Assembly (NCBI RefSeq): GCF_000276665.1
Contig: NW_004955404.1
Span: 31,977,667-32,041,666, forward strand
Length of the DNA stretch: 64,000 nt
Origin: Chinchilla lanigera
Lineage: Eukaryota; Chordata; Mammalia; Rodentia; Chinchillidae
Direction of reading: 5' to 3'
The notes beneath the pieces are model-generated. The model worked only from the letters and a program-made list of their open reading frames with translations. It searched no databases and was not told the DNA's origin. Position 1 is the stretch's first letter. The number at the start of each line of letters is the position of its first letter. Positions 35,095 to 46,839 of the stretch are shown one piece after another. Both the position numbers and the translations under genes were made by a program.

Positions 35095-35420
35095 AAGCTG
35101 GGCAGGGTGGTACATGCCCATGATCCCCACGCTCTGGGTGGCTTAGGCACAGCTTGGGCAATTTAGCAGCTTAATGAGACCCTTTCTCAGCTGGGAATAT
35201 AGCTCAGTGGAATTGCACCTTCCTGGCAAGCATGAGGTCCCGAGTTTGATTCCAGGTACAAAAAAAAAAAAAAAAAAAAGAAAAGAAAAAAGGGAGACCC
35301 TGTCTCAAAATAAACAAATAAGAAAGGGCTGGGAATGTAGCTCAGTGCAAAGGCCCTGGGTTCAATAACCAGTACTGCAAACAAAACAAAACAAGCAAAA
35401 AAAAAAAAAAAAAAAAAAAA
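35095..35420 (+). mobile_element. Composite B1+ID SINE (B1-dID/MEN-like), interrupted
   Basis: A B1-like left part ('gctgggcagggtggtacatgcc', 'ctctgggtggcttaggca', 'ttaatgagaccc') continues, after an inserted ID, into 'gagaccctgtctcaaaataaac' and an ID-like right part ('gggctgggaatgtagctcag', 'gggttcaataaccagtac') with an A-rich tail. This is the arrangement of dimeric B1-ID SINEs described in squirrel-related rodents, and it is the best taxonomic clue here. Confidence 0.8.
35176..35307 (+). mobile_element. ID SINE inserted into the composite SINE
   Basis: The ID body ('gctgggaatatagctcagtgg', 'cctggcaagcatgaggtcc', 'gagtttgattccaggtac') is followed by a long A tail at 35259-35279. It lies between direct repeats 'gagaccctttctca' (35176-35189) and 'gagaccctgtctca' (35294-35307), which belong to the host SINE and form the TSD (13 of 14 match). 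Confidence 0.88.
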
Positions 35421-35543
35421 CAAGGTGGGAAAGGGATGCTATTATTGTCCTTCCAATAGCAAACTGGCATATTGAGAACCAGTTTCAAAATAAAGTGACG
35501 AGGAAGTGGTTCTTAGATTTTCATGCTTCTCTTCCTGTGTCCT

Positions 35544-35915
35544 TGTTTTGGTTACTTTTCTCTCATTGCTGAGACAAAAATACCTGATGCCCAGTATTAA
35601 GGAAGGAAAGGTTTATTTAGCTCACAGTCTGTGGAGGTTTCAGGCCATACTCAGTTGGCTCCAAGGCAGAGTGGCACATGGCAGAGGTCAACACTTCATG
35701 GTGGTGGAAGACAACAAAAGCAACAAGAGGAAAGGGAGGAGGGGCGGCAAGTAACCTCTTTCTCTCCCTTACATATGCAAACTACCCTCCCCAGGGGCAA
35801 GTGTAGCACTCATACCCATATTACCAGCATTGGACCATAAATCAATCATAAATCTAGAAGCCTGCCCCATGACTGTACAAAGATTTGGGGAGACATGCAG
35901 ACACAAACCATAACA
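35544..35915 (-). mobile_element. Solo LTR, rodent MaLR type, with exact 5-bp TSD
   Basis: Ends TG ('tgttttggttac') and CA ('ccataaca') are flanked by identical 5-mers 'gtcct' at 35539-35543 and 35916-35920. Inner blocks 'ggaaaggtttatttagctca', 'tggctccaaggcagagtgg' and 'acaaagatttggggagac' match the LTR at 23360. At 372 bp it is the same subfamily. The exact TSD fixes the element's ends and indicates a fairly recent insertion. Confidence 0.92.
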
Positions 35916-35920
35916 GTCCT

Positions 35921-36947
35921 TCAGCTTGCTGTTCATATGGAGGGGAGTATTTCCTTTAGATTCTCCTCTTTCTCCTACAGTACCAAAGTTGACCTCTCTG
36001 CAGGCCTTCCTAGCAGGTAATGAATGGCTAGTTTAAGGGCCTTGGGCTTTGCCTCTGGCCCTTACCCAGCCTCTCATTAACTGGCAAGAAGGGTTTCCTT
36101 TCCTTTTTTTTTTTTACTTTTATATATTCTTAATAGAACAGAAGGTACCTTGGTTGGGGCAGACAGCCTTACCCTTTCAGCATCTCATTTGTAAATAACC
36201 CTGTTATGAGTAATAGGAAGTGATCCAGCTGGTTGTAAAAAGACACAACGTTTAATGGGCAACTCCTGGTGGACTAATGGTTTTGCTGGAAAAAACATCG
36301 CACCTGCAGGACACATTGCTCCAGTGTTTGTTCTGAACATAATTAGCCTGCGTTCAGGCAGAGATGTGCACACACCTCTCTGGGAGTTATAAACCTCGAA
36401 ATATACAAAGGGAAATTTTTACAAAACAAATCGAGTGAATTTTTCTCCCTAGAGGCAAACATTATTCTGTCTCAGCATCATTCTTTCCTAAGGTTCAGTA
36501 ATTTCCAGGTGTGCAGATGAACTGCTTTTGTACCCAATGTAATGCCCCTTTAAAAATTTACATTCAGTTCATACAATTTATGAATGTAAAGTGGGAATAC
36601 TGCCATTGGTGCCTTGTGCAATCATTACCACTCTGCCTTTTTCTGACACTTGAAGAGTATATCTAATATGAGAGTTTATGGCATTTACTTCATCAAAATT
36701 TAATTCCTGCTTAACATGATGGCCTAATGTTTTATGTTTATTATTGCCATTGAACAAACATTTCTGGGGCACTCATCACAGTACTAAGTTTATTCTATAT
36801 ACAACTAATACCCCCAAAGCCAGATATTATGTGTACTTTACCACTTTATCCCCTGGATATAGCTCTGTGCCCATTGTTTGCTACTATAAAACAGCAACTA
36901 AAGGCATATTCTCTCTCACCAAAATGGCAGAACCTTTAGTCCAGTGA
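35921..36947. other. Unassigned sequence, no repeat recognised
   Basis: No gene is visible. The part 36190-36400 is relatively complex, free of recognised repeats, and could be conserved non-coding DNA. The remaining frames are unsupported. Confidence 0.35.
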
Positions 36948-37072
36948 TATGGGCAAATTATGTGACTTTTCTGTGTCTCAGTTTCCTCACTTATGAATTT
37001 TAGAAAATATATCTATTTCAAGATTGCTTAAGTCTTAAGTAAAATAACATATTCAGGGCCTGATGTATTTTC
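36948..37072 (+). mobile_element. MIR SINE
   Basis: 'gggcaaattatgtgactttt' is followed by 'ctgtgtctcagtttcctcac' and 'aagtaaaataacatattcagg', fitting the MIR core and 3' region ('gcctcagtttcctcatctgta'). It is diverged. Confidence 0.75.
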
Positions 37073-37127
37073 TAACTCACTGTTAGCATCAGAGATGTTA
37101 AATTTATTATTCCCAGTAGACACCTAA

Positions 37128-37783
37128 TGTATTTTTCAGGGTTCTCTAGAGAAACAGAACCAAAGGATATATGTGGAGAGAGAGACAGAGAGAGATACAG
37201 AGAGATACAGACAGAGAAGATTTATTTTAAAGAATTTATTCATGTAACTGGGGAAGTTTAGTGATTCCAAAATCTTCAGGGTAGACCAGTAGGCTGTAAC
37301 CCTGTAACTCAGAAAAGAATTGCCTTTCAAGTTCAAGTGTAAAGGCATTCCGGGACAGGATTCCTTGTCCTTTAGCAGAGGTTAGTCTTTGTACACTTAA
37401 GGTTTAAGTTCACATTATGGAAGGTAGTCTGCTTTACTTAAATCCACAGGTCTGGTGTTTAAAAGTCCAAAAACAAGGTGTTGGTTGGGTTGATTCCTTC
37501 AGAAGATGTGGGAAAAAATTGTTCCAGCCTTGTCTTTAGCTTGTAAATGGTCATCTGCTCTTTACTTCTCTTCACATTTTCTTCTTCTAAGCATCTCAAT
37601 GAATAATATCCTCTTTTTGTGAACACATCAGCTATACTGGAGTTGGGCCAGCCTAATGACTTGGTTTAAACTTGGTTAATTCTGTAAGGATCCTATCTGA
37701 AACAAGGTCACTGTTTGAAGTGGTAAAGTTTGGGGCTTTAAGATATGAACTTGGAGGGGGAAGATACAATTCAGTCCATAACA
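37128..37783 (-). mobile_element. LTR, ERVL/MaLR type (minus strand)
   Basis: It opens 'tgtatttttcagggttctct' with 'agagaaacagaaccaaagg', then a GA-rich run, 'gatttattttaaagaattta', and 'acattatggaaggtagtctgctttac' (LTR block 'gagggcaatctgctttactc'), and ends 'caattcagtccataaca'. This block order is that of a common mammalian LTR in minus orientation. About 656 bp. No exact TSD was found. Confidence 0.65.
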
Positions 37784-39147
37784 GTTCTAATAATGTATAA
37801 ATACTTAAAAGTTAATTAATCATTTACTTAACATCTGCCCATCTGCTTTCAAAGATACAGTATTGCTAAAATACACTGGTTTCCCATTTGACACATAAGA
37901 ACTCAGGAGCACATTGGAATAAATGTAAAAAGCAAACAATCCTTAAAATAAGTGAAAGTAAAAAAAAATCCTTAAAGTTAATATCAACAATAAAGCAAGT
38001 ATATTTGATGACAGTTAAGTTGTTAAGCAGGGAATATAGTTATACTATAAGTTCCAGGTTAGAAAAAACTAAAATTACCTTTAAAAGAGATTATAGATAT
38101 GCCCATGTTTTGAGTAGTGCTATAACCTCAATTCTGTTTATAATTCATTATTCCATTTTGAAATGAAATGGTGATTGACAAAACATTTCACATAGTCATG
38201 CATTCTATGGTTTTCAGTAGACTTTAAAGAGCTTTTTATTCCTGAGGAGAAGCCACCGATATGAAAGACTAACTGGAGTCTCAGTATCATGAGATAAATT
38301 GGAGTTAAGTAAAAAAGCTCCCTGCCAAGACATGGTATACTGTTCCTTGTGAAGCATAGGACATAAAAGCCTGTGGGATGGAGGTTGGAAGAGGACTAAA
38401 TAGCGTTTCCACGAGGCAAGTAATGGATTTCATGATCCCCTAGAGATCTCTAGAAAATACACTTAGATTCTGAAGAGATGGTGGTCATATCACACGCAGT
38501 ACATAGTTTTATACTGTGGTTTTACACTATTTATGAGTGTATTGCTTCATTGATTTATAAGACTATGCTAAGATTATGATGACACTGGGGGAATATCATA
38601 CATACCACTCACTTTGATTTAGACATGCATTATTGCCCTTCTCAAGAAAATATACTGAATGTTATGGGGCTTGGGGGAGTTTTTGTCTTGTTCTTTCTTT
38701 AGGGGGTGCTCTTGCTGTTATTGTCATTCAAGGGTGAATTTTCTATTCTGGATGCTACCCTCAACCTTTTGTCCCCAAATATTTTTTGTGATATCTTTAA
38801 AGTGTCATGCAATTGCAAAGGCTTAGAATGATAGGTAAGTGTAATAGCGCTTTGGATCACCATAGAGCCATAGGTCTATCTGCAACTCTGCCTAACTATT
38901 TCCAAAATAAATAAGAACCTTTCATATTGTATTAAATATAGAGCAGCATAAAAATTCCCCCATGTTTCATACTTATTTGTAACAATCTGATGATGTGCAG
39001 TTAACCTCTCATAGAGTATTGGGGTCTTTCCCCAAATTAACTTTGTTTGAACCCTTTGCATTCCTTTGAAATTTTACTGTCTCTTCTGTATGACCAGCAG
39101 GAGCTGCTTGAGAAGATGTTGTAGTGTGCAAATGATAGTAAGATCTC
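37784..39147. other. Unassigned AT-rich sequence
   Basis: No gene or named repeat is recognised in this interval. Confidence 0.4.
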
Positions 39148-39305
39148 CAAAGCTTCCCTTTTCTTTCTTTTTTTTTTATTTTAAAGAGTAAAAGAAGGAT
39201 AACATCATAATAGGGGGGGCTTACCAAATTACAGACAAAGTGGTAGGAAGTTATCAATGGTTATTGTTTTACATACTGTTATCTACAAGCAAAGCTTCCC
39301 TTTTC
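39148..39305 (-). mobile_element. 126-bp retrocopy between exact 16-bp direct repeats
   Basis: The 16-bp repeat 'caaagcttcccttttc' is exact at 39148-39163 and 39290-39305. The insert (39164-39289) starts with a T-rich run. On the minus strand it therefore ends in a poly(A)-like tail behind 'ctttaaaataaaaaaaaa'. These are marks of L1-machinery retroposition of an RNA. The body ('cttgtagataacagtatgt..ggtaagcccccc') is not ID, B1, L1 or any SINE I know. It is probably the 3' end of an mRNA (a 5'-truncated processed pseudogene). The parent is not identified. Confidence 0.85.
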
Positions 39306-41984
39306 ATGGTGTTCCTTACTACATCTTAGTCTTCCCATTGGTACTTAATTTTTTACCTCTGTGGTCTGCTTAATGCATGTCCAATTTCCAGGTCCTAGTT
39401 CCATTCTTTGAAACCCAATTTTTCCCTTACTTTCCAGCAGTGATTCATTTTGGAATTATAGAACATGAAATAACACTGTTCATTTCAGACGTGGAGCCCA
39501 AGATATTTGTGTATTGCCTGCAAGATCCAGGTTGCTGTCAGGCCTCACATGACACAATTTGAATAGCTCTGATCAAGTAGCATAAATGACTTTTCCACTC
39601 CTCCCTAGGAAACAAAAAGGCTCAACAATACAGAATCCATCATTATATACGGTAATGTGGAATTGAAAATTCATTTAATGCAATAAAGATATTGAGTCTC
39701 ATCAAGAACTACTTAGTTAAGTTAAGCATCCTTCAATGTAATTTGCACACTTCTCGAACTGGCCATGCCACCATGCTCAATGAGGATATTTGATTGATTG
39801 CCTACCAGTACTATTATCCTCTGCTCCTTGGAAATCTTTCTAAATCTGAGGGATAAACTAACTTCCTGGTGGTTTAATTAAACATTTATTTTGTTGGGTG
39901 GAATTTGTTTGGGGGGAAAATACTTGCATGGCAATGTTTAGCTACATTAGGCTGCTATTTTTTTCATACCGCAGTGAGCTGGAGCTCAACTGTGGCTGAG
40001 CTTTTAAGGATTTCATCTTTATAGTTTTTTAAAGGTGCACTTTGTGCAGGTATGTTTCCTTCATGGTTATTGCTGATGTGGCCTGATGCTCCCCAGCAGA
40101 GGGAATATGGAGTCACTTTTGGGGACAATTGCCACCTGGATTTAATTATAATAGTATTTTTAAATCCAAAGATATCAAGTAAATATATTTTTATAATTTC
40201 TTATGTTCTGTTTAAATTATATTTTAATATTAAATTGATTCTAAATCTTCTCTCTATGACCTCTAATCATTAAACTCTTTCATATGCTTCTTTAATTGTA
40301 AAATTTCCAGTGTAATATTAGTGGCAATATCTAAAATGATAACAAGTTACTTAGCAAAAAGAAAACCTTATATTTCATTTTACCCTTTCATAGATAAATA
40401 CAGCAATCTAAAGTCTACGTAAAGGTGATTATTTCACTACCTTTGGAACTTCAGATTCAGAACGATAAAACACTGGGCACTACGAGATTTTTAGTTATGA
40501 ATTTTGCCCATATTATGTGACTTTAAGGGAAAGAATTATTTCCATTTAAAGTACAATCTTGAATATCATAAGATAAACTATTCATCTATAATTTATGTAC
40601 AGAAATTATAAGCGACAATGAAGTGGCAGGGTAAATAAAGTTTAGTCTTTGGTAAATAGGATTTGGAAATAAGAAAAGGAATGTATCCGTACCTCCACTG
40701 TTCTGCTTTGCTTTGATTTAGCACAGAGACAAAATATAACCTAACCAGCCTTGTCCAACCTACATTATTTGATCACAAAATAATTTTTGCCTGATATATT
40801 TTGATCAAGCCATTTTTAGAGGCAAATGTACCATATCAGTATTCTTCAGCAACCATAATAGGATTTTCTCTTTACCTTCCTAAAGAAACCTTTGAAATCT
40901 AGGACTTTAGAAGTGATGGAAATGGGGCAGGAAGGCGTGGTCCCCAGAGGTGGTGTCCTCCTGGTTCACTGTTATAGGAGAGTGGGGGGAGCTGGGTAAT
41001 TGGCCCAGAGCCACATGCTTCTGGCATTTGATGGTGCCGCCATCACTCCTGGATTCCCCAAACAAATAATTTTCTTTCTACTGCTTACTGGAACAAGCTA
41101 GAATTTCAAACAGCAGTGAACAGACCTCTTTCATCCCTGAGGCTTTTCTGAGGCAAAGAGCCAGTGTTCCCGCCATGACTGAGGTTTCTCTTCTGATGTC
41201 TCCCAGTTGCTGGATGAAACTCTGCTTTGAAATAACTGCAAAGAAAGGAGTAAGAAGTGTGAGTGCTGGAAATGTAAGGAGTTGAGTATCTTTTTTCCTC
41301 TCTCCACATGGAATACCTGCGCACTTGTGGGAGAGAGAACAATGATGTTTTCCTCACTGGATGGGGGAGGCTCCTTTCCAATAGATGCGCTTGTCAGATG
41401 CTCCTTGAAATGTTGCCCTGCCGGGGAAGACTACAGAGGGAAGACAGTGAGACAAAGAAGCTGGGGCTTTTATTTTATGTAAATCATTGTGCTAATTGGG
41501 GATCAGGTGGTGTGTTTCCTGAAGTAAGCAAGGAGAAAATAGTATTTATAGAAGCTGTCGGTGAACAACATGTACACTGCTGCTTTGACCCTGTGTGAAA
41601 ATAGCAGAGCCTATTTCAAGATATATTAGAGAATTAAGATCTCGGACTAGTAACCTGTCAATTCTGATGATATACGATTTCTTCTCTTCAGTGTAAGAGA
41701 AGAAAAGTAGCCTTTATTGATGAGCTCTACGCCCCAACAAACACATTCTTCCAACTATATTGCAAACCTAGTCTAAGATTCTAAAATGTCCCTTTTATTG
41801 TTAATCTATTTTAAAATTTCAATTGTAATATAATAGTTTTGTCTACATAGTTAGCTTTTGTTTTTTGAATTGGAATAAACAATGATCAAGCCTGTTAAAA
41901 TTTTTCTTAATAAATACATTTAACACAATGTCATTTCTATGCAGAGGTGGTCCAGTACTTAAATAGTCTAGATGTTCAAGAGCT
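39306..41984. other. Unassigned sequence without recognised genes
   Basis: About 2.7 kb with no gene or repeat named with confidence. A GC-richer patch at 40920-41060 may contain a very degraded MIR. The overlapping frames at 41106-41598 on both strands have no recognisable domain. Confidence 0.4.
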
Positions 41985-42300
41985 GAAGATGAATGTGTTA
42001 GTCTAAGTAATTATTGTCCGCACTGTCTGAATTTGTTATGTAATTACCTGATATTCTGCTTCGTTTTGATTGTATTAGACTTGGCCTTTGAGCACTTGGC
42101 ATTTTGCTCACAGGAAGGAATTCACAAATACATCCCGTGGCTGATAAATGTAACAGCACATGACAGTGTGAATTCTAATTAGACAGTCTCACATCTCTAG
42201 TACATTAGGGTCAAGAGCTTTCAAGTACCCGAATAGTGTATTTATCTCATTAGTATATGCAGCTTTGGAATTGACATTGCAATAATAACATTTTTTTAAA
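41985..42300. promoter_or_regulatory. Candidate conserved non-coding element (inference)
   Basis: This repeat-free, non-coding stretch is dense in TAAT/ATTA and related homeodomain-type core motifs ('agtaattattg', 'tgtaattacctg', 'gattgtattag', 'tctaattagacag', 'ctcattagtat'). It is bounded by ordinary AT-rich DNA. Such clustering is typical of developmental enhancers but also arises in AT-rich sequence, so the call is only a candidate. Confidence 0.25.
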
Positions 42301-43049
42301 ATTAGGGTAATTAAAATTTGTGGTGCTTCCTCTTTATGTTGGGTAAATGTTATTTTTCTATATTTTAAGTTGGTTTAAAATTAATCTTTTGGGCTTTGAC
42401 TTTATGATACCTGTGGCTGTTTTGTAAATAAAAAGTTTTATGGGAAAGGCTAGAGTGCCACAGAAGTGACACCGTAGAATGAGAAAAGTCAAGGCTTAAG
42501 TTAAGTGGGAAATGAGTTTGATATAAACACTTCTTTACCTCTGAGAATTGCCTTACAATGTATTTTTTTTTCCTTAAATGTGGTTATACTGCCCTCCATT
42601 TTCCCTCTGAGATCTAGAAAGTGAAGGCAGGAAATTATGTGGCTGAAATAATTTTCATATACCTTTACCTCGTGGTGAAGAGAAACATCTGAATATCCAT
42701 CTCTAGCCTATATCTTTTTGCTTATCACCTATCAGCAGTTATTTAACAAACATTAATTATATTTGGTTATCTACACTTATCTGCACTGGATACTGTGGTC
42801 CAAGCAATGGATTTGTGTCTAGATTTAGAATACAATCTCATAGAAGGAAGATGAGGACTCTGAGGTTGGAGGCGGGGATAAAGAACACATACAACTTAAA
42901 AGAATGTGAATTTCAAGAAACAAAGTAAACAATGACAGAATTTTATTATAATCCCATGAATAAAGTAAGTATCCATGAGAATGTACTTACACAAATATAT
43001 ATTTGAATTAATAAATCAACGAGAGAGAGAACAAACCTTTGGAGAAGAA
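42301..43049. other. Unassigned AT-rich sequence
   Basis: No supported feature was found. Confidence 0.4.
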
Positions 43050-43715
43050 TTGCAAATAATATATGTAAATAATCTTCCTCCAGGAGGTGGAGGTTAATTC
43101 CTCAGCCTTTAACTGTAAGACAGATTCATTACCTGACTTTTAACAGTACAGGATAAAAAAGGAAGAGCAATGATTCTGCAGTAGAGAGACCTAGAGACTG
43201 TCTCTGTTAAGGTGTATGTCCTCAGTTCTGGGTTGGTATCATGTGCCATTGGGTATCTTAGAATGAAACAAGCAACTTATCTCTGTGGTATTTTTCCTGT
43301 AATTTTCCTCCAGTCATGAGAAAGTACCCAGACAAACTCAAACTGAAGGATATCTTACAAAATACCTGGCCAGTACATTTTAAGACTCTCAGGATCATAA
43401 AAACCAAGAAATATGAAGAAACTATCACAGACCAGAGAGGGCTAAGATGATATGACAACAAATGTGATACTGTAACTGCATCCTTGAACAGAGGAAAGAA
43501 AATTAATGGAAAAACTGCTGAAATCTAAATAGAGTCTGTAGTTTAATAATATTATACCAGTGTTCAATATTCAATTTGGACAAACACACCCCTAACTAGC
43601 ATTCGGGTCAACCAAAAGAATGGAAGCTTTATTTGAACTCTCTTTGCAACTTTCCCCCAAATCTAAAGTGATACCAAAAGAAAATATTTGTTTGAAAAAT
43701 TAACTGTGTGCTACT
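43050..43715 (+). mobile_element. Old LINE-1 3' end (L1M class)
   Basis: 'tcctccagtcatgagaaagt', 'acccagacaaactcaaactg', 'aaggatatcttacaaaatacctgg', 'catcctt'/'gaacagaggaaag', 'aactgctgaaatctaaatag', and 'ttatttgaactctctttgcaac' with 'cccaaatctaaagtgatacc' follow the 3' untranslated end of an old L1 in order. No coding frame remains. The 5' boundary is approximate. Confidence 0.65.
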
Positions 43716-44204
43716 CAGAACTTGTGGTTTTAAGGGCAAGGAAAGATTAGTGTAGGAGTTAGAGGTGGCTTTGGAGAAGCACATGCTATATGACAGTGTA
43801 CAGGAAGATGGGAAGGATCTGAGACTAAATCACTGCTTCACCTAAACCGTGAGATCACTTTTTCCATGATCTGCTGAATAAGATAGAGTTCTTAAAATAC
43901 CGTCTCAGGTAATTCTAATGCCAAGAAAAATGATTTTGCATTAGCTTGGAGTCCTGAAATTAGCTGGCCCCACTCACACCTTCTTTTATCCAGAGTCCCT
44001 GGGCATTGTTCCCATTTTAGCCTATACTTTCCTCTACCCCGCTTAGGTGCCATGTCTTGGCGATCCTGTTTGTCTATCCCACTGTGGCTTCTGCAAGCAG
44101 ATTACCAGAATTCTTGGCTTGATCTCAGCACGTGCCTTTCACTTGGAGGGTTTTACAAACTGAGGTTCCTCTGAAATCAAAACTTCTCAGGCGCCTCTCT
44201 TCAC
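43716..44204. other. Unassigned sequence
   Basis: No supported feature was found. Confidence 0.4.
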
Positions 44205-44300
44205 TGTGCACTTTTCCTCATCAGTGAGGAAGAAACCGGACAGCCAATGAAAAGAGATTGAAACTGCCCAGGGTCATATGGCTTCTAAGCCAAATCTTTC
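44205..44300 (-). mobile_element. MIR SINE fragment (minus strand)
   Basis: 'agtgaggaagaaaccggacag', 'gagattgaaactgcccagggtcatatggc' and 'ttctaagccaaatc' fit the reverse complement of the MIR core ('gaggaaactgaggc', 'aacttgcccaaggtcacac'). Short and diverged. Confidence 0.55.
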
Positions 44301-45430
44301 ATGATTTTTAAAGGAAAAGGCAATTTCTATATAAGTGCAGAATTAGGGAAAATGATGAAAGGGTGCCTATTCTTTAACTAGATTAAATTAATCCTAATAT
44401 CAAAACCTCGCAACAACAACAATAGCAACAAACAAACAAAAAGCATGTAGACTAATTTCATTTAGGCATAAGATGCAAAGATGCAAAATAAAATATTAAC
44501 AAATGGAGGCAACAGTTTATTAAAGGAACAACACCACAGCTATAAATATAGAAAAGGACCCTTTTTAAAAAGGACTGCATACTTTATAGTGTCCACGGAC
44601 CATAATTTATGTAAATCTTTCAATGATTATTTGAATATTCAACTCTGACTACTACAATAACGTAGTATTAAACATTTTTGAGCATATATCCTAATGTACA
44701 TATTTTTCTAATCATGATTTTCTGAAGTGGAATAAGCATCCACAGAAGGTATTTGAATAAAAAATACATCTACTTGATGAAAACAATAAGCTAGGAATGG
44801 AAGAAAAGTGTCTTAATTTGAAAGAGTATATTAATGAATAAATAAGCATCATACTTTCATAAACTATGCAAAAAGAGTTTGATGTAAAAACTAAATATTG
44901 TATAAAATATGCAAATAGTACTTGTGTGTTGTAAATATCCAGCTAATAAGAAATTGTTAGCAATCTGCAGTGTATCTTTCTGTATCTGTTTACTCATTAA
45001 AACATAAAAATATAGATGGATGGACGCATAGGCAAGTACATGTATATGCATATATTTTTAGAAAAATTACACGATGCTGTTGTTCTGCAACTTACTTTTT
45101 AAATTTTTATCAACATATTATTGAGTTCTTTTTCTGTTGGTACATACAGCTGTATCATTTATTTTTAATAGTTGCATATTTCATGGAAGAATGTATTATA
45201 TGTTACTTAATTCTAATTCTGTTTGGGTGTTTTGGATTTTCTACCAATTTAGTGTTACAATGAAGTTATTTTGGACATTGTCATACATATATCCTAGTCT
45301 GCATGTTTCTCTAAAGTAGATATCAGTAAATGGAACTAGCAGTCTATACAGTATGTGTGTGTTAAATTTTGATAGATGTTATAGTAATGAAAGTGTCCAT
45401 ATATAATCTACCAGTAGATTATGACAGTGT
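44301..45430. other. Unassigned AT-rich sequence
   Basis: No gene or named repeat is recognised. Open frames near 44970-45319 are short, hydrophobic and without homology that I recognise. Confidence 0.4.
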
Positions 45431-45433
45431 TTG

Positions 45434-45960
45434 TTACTTCAAAAGACTAAGATTAATTTTTGTATTATGACAGTCTGAAAGATGAATCCTGTTTCTCCCT
45501 ATGGAGGACAGATTCTGGGGTGGCTCCCATGGTTGCCACTCCTGGTGTTCACATCTGTATGACCCTCCCTTCAAGTATGGCAGGACCTGTGGCTTGCTTC
45601 TAGGCAGGAAATATGGCAAAGATGAAGTAACATTGAAAGTCTAATTACAGTCTCATATGAGTGCCTTTGGGGTTCATCAAAAAGGAGGTCATCCTGGATG
45701 GCCCTGACTTAACCAGCAGAAGCCATTGCATGACAGACGAGGCCCTCACTTTTGGGATGGGTGAAGCAAGTGGCTGTGTTGGTGAAGTTCGTGTGGAAGA
45801 ATCTGCACATAGCCTCTTATGAGCTGGGGATGCCCTCTTGGACATGACCTGTAGTCTCCAGTTTATGGGAAGAAAACAAACAAAACAAAACAAAACAGAG
45901 AGGCCATCATTACTACAACCCTAAGGAACTGAATTTTGCCAACAGTTCGAATGGCAAAAT
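45434..45960 (+). mobile_element. Ancient LTR-like repeat
   Basis: 'ggtggctcccatggttgcc', 'ttcacatctgtatgaccctcc', 'ggcaggacctgtggcttgcttc', 'aaatatggcaaagatga' and later 'aaggaactgaattttgcc' match a dispersed ancient mammalian LTR-type repeat. A (CAAAA)n block at 45878-45896 interrupts it. The family name is uncertain. Confidence 0.55.
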
Positions 45961-46113
45961 ATAACGATCCTGTGAGATGGGTTTTGTCATCTTAGTTTTA
46001 CAGATGAGGTAACTTGGACAATAAGATGTGAATTTCCCAAGGCTACACAGTAGTAAGCAGTGAAGTCTGGATTCAAACTTAAGAATTTTGATTCTAGTCT
46101 GTGTCCTTAAACT
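45961..46113 (-). mobile_element. MIR SINE (minus strand)
   Basis: 'gttttacagatgaggtaac' is followed by 'tttcccaaggctacacagtag', 'gcagtgaagtctggattcaaac' and 'ttttgattctagtctgtgtcc', the reverse strand of MIR nearly end to end. Confidence 0.88.
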
Positions 46114-46839
46114 TTGTAAAACCATATTGGAGTATGTGAGAGAAGATGGAATGAGAGAAAAAGGCAGAGAGTTCTGGTTAAATTGTCAGTTTTATAAGAG
46201 GGAATAAAGAAAAGTAGAGAAATAATTAGAGGGGAATGAAAGTGTATTAAGGGGAGGCTATTGCTTTATTTTTTAGATGAAGACTATGGCATTTTTGCAT
46301 GCTGATAGCATGTAAATGATCCAGGCAAGAGAAAAAAAGCTGGTTATGGTAAACAATGGAAACAAAAGGAGTGATATCTCTAGACGGGTGAGAAAGTTTG
46401 GGGTCCAATGCACAAGTGGAAGTGTGCCTTTAAGAGCAGACTTCAGTGTACTCAGGAGAGTATGTGGGTCAAGAGGCAAGCTGTTTATAAATTGGTGCTG
46501 GAAGTCTTGTAAGTTCTTTTCTGATTGCATCTCTTTCTTCATTGCAAGGAAAAAGAATTCTGTAAGTGGAAATCAACATAGAGCAAGTGGTCTTGAAGTT
46601 TGGTGGAGAAGCTTGATAGTGTGAAATAGTCACTTAGGAGGGTGAGAAGGTGAAAGGATTGTGAGACAGGACTAGAATTTCCTTGAAGCTGGAGGTCATG
46701 ACTTTCAAGTGAGACTGAGGAACACACCTTTGAAATGTTTCCATCCCCTTACAGCTAATTCAGGGCAGTCAGGAAGTGTGTAAAATGTGTAGCTTAACAC
46801 TCTGCCTAGAGGGAATAATGCAGGATGTAGCAACTGTTG
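46114..46839. other. Unassigned sequence, possibly with LINE-2 traces
   Basis: 'atgatccaggcaagagaaaaaaag' and 'gatatctctagacgggtgagaaa' (46316-46394) are weakly like the reverse strand of LINE-2. There is too little to call a boundary. No gene. Confidence 0.35.
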
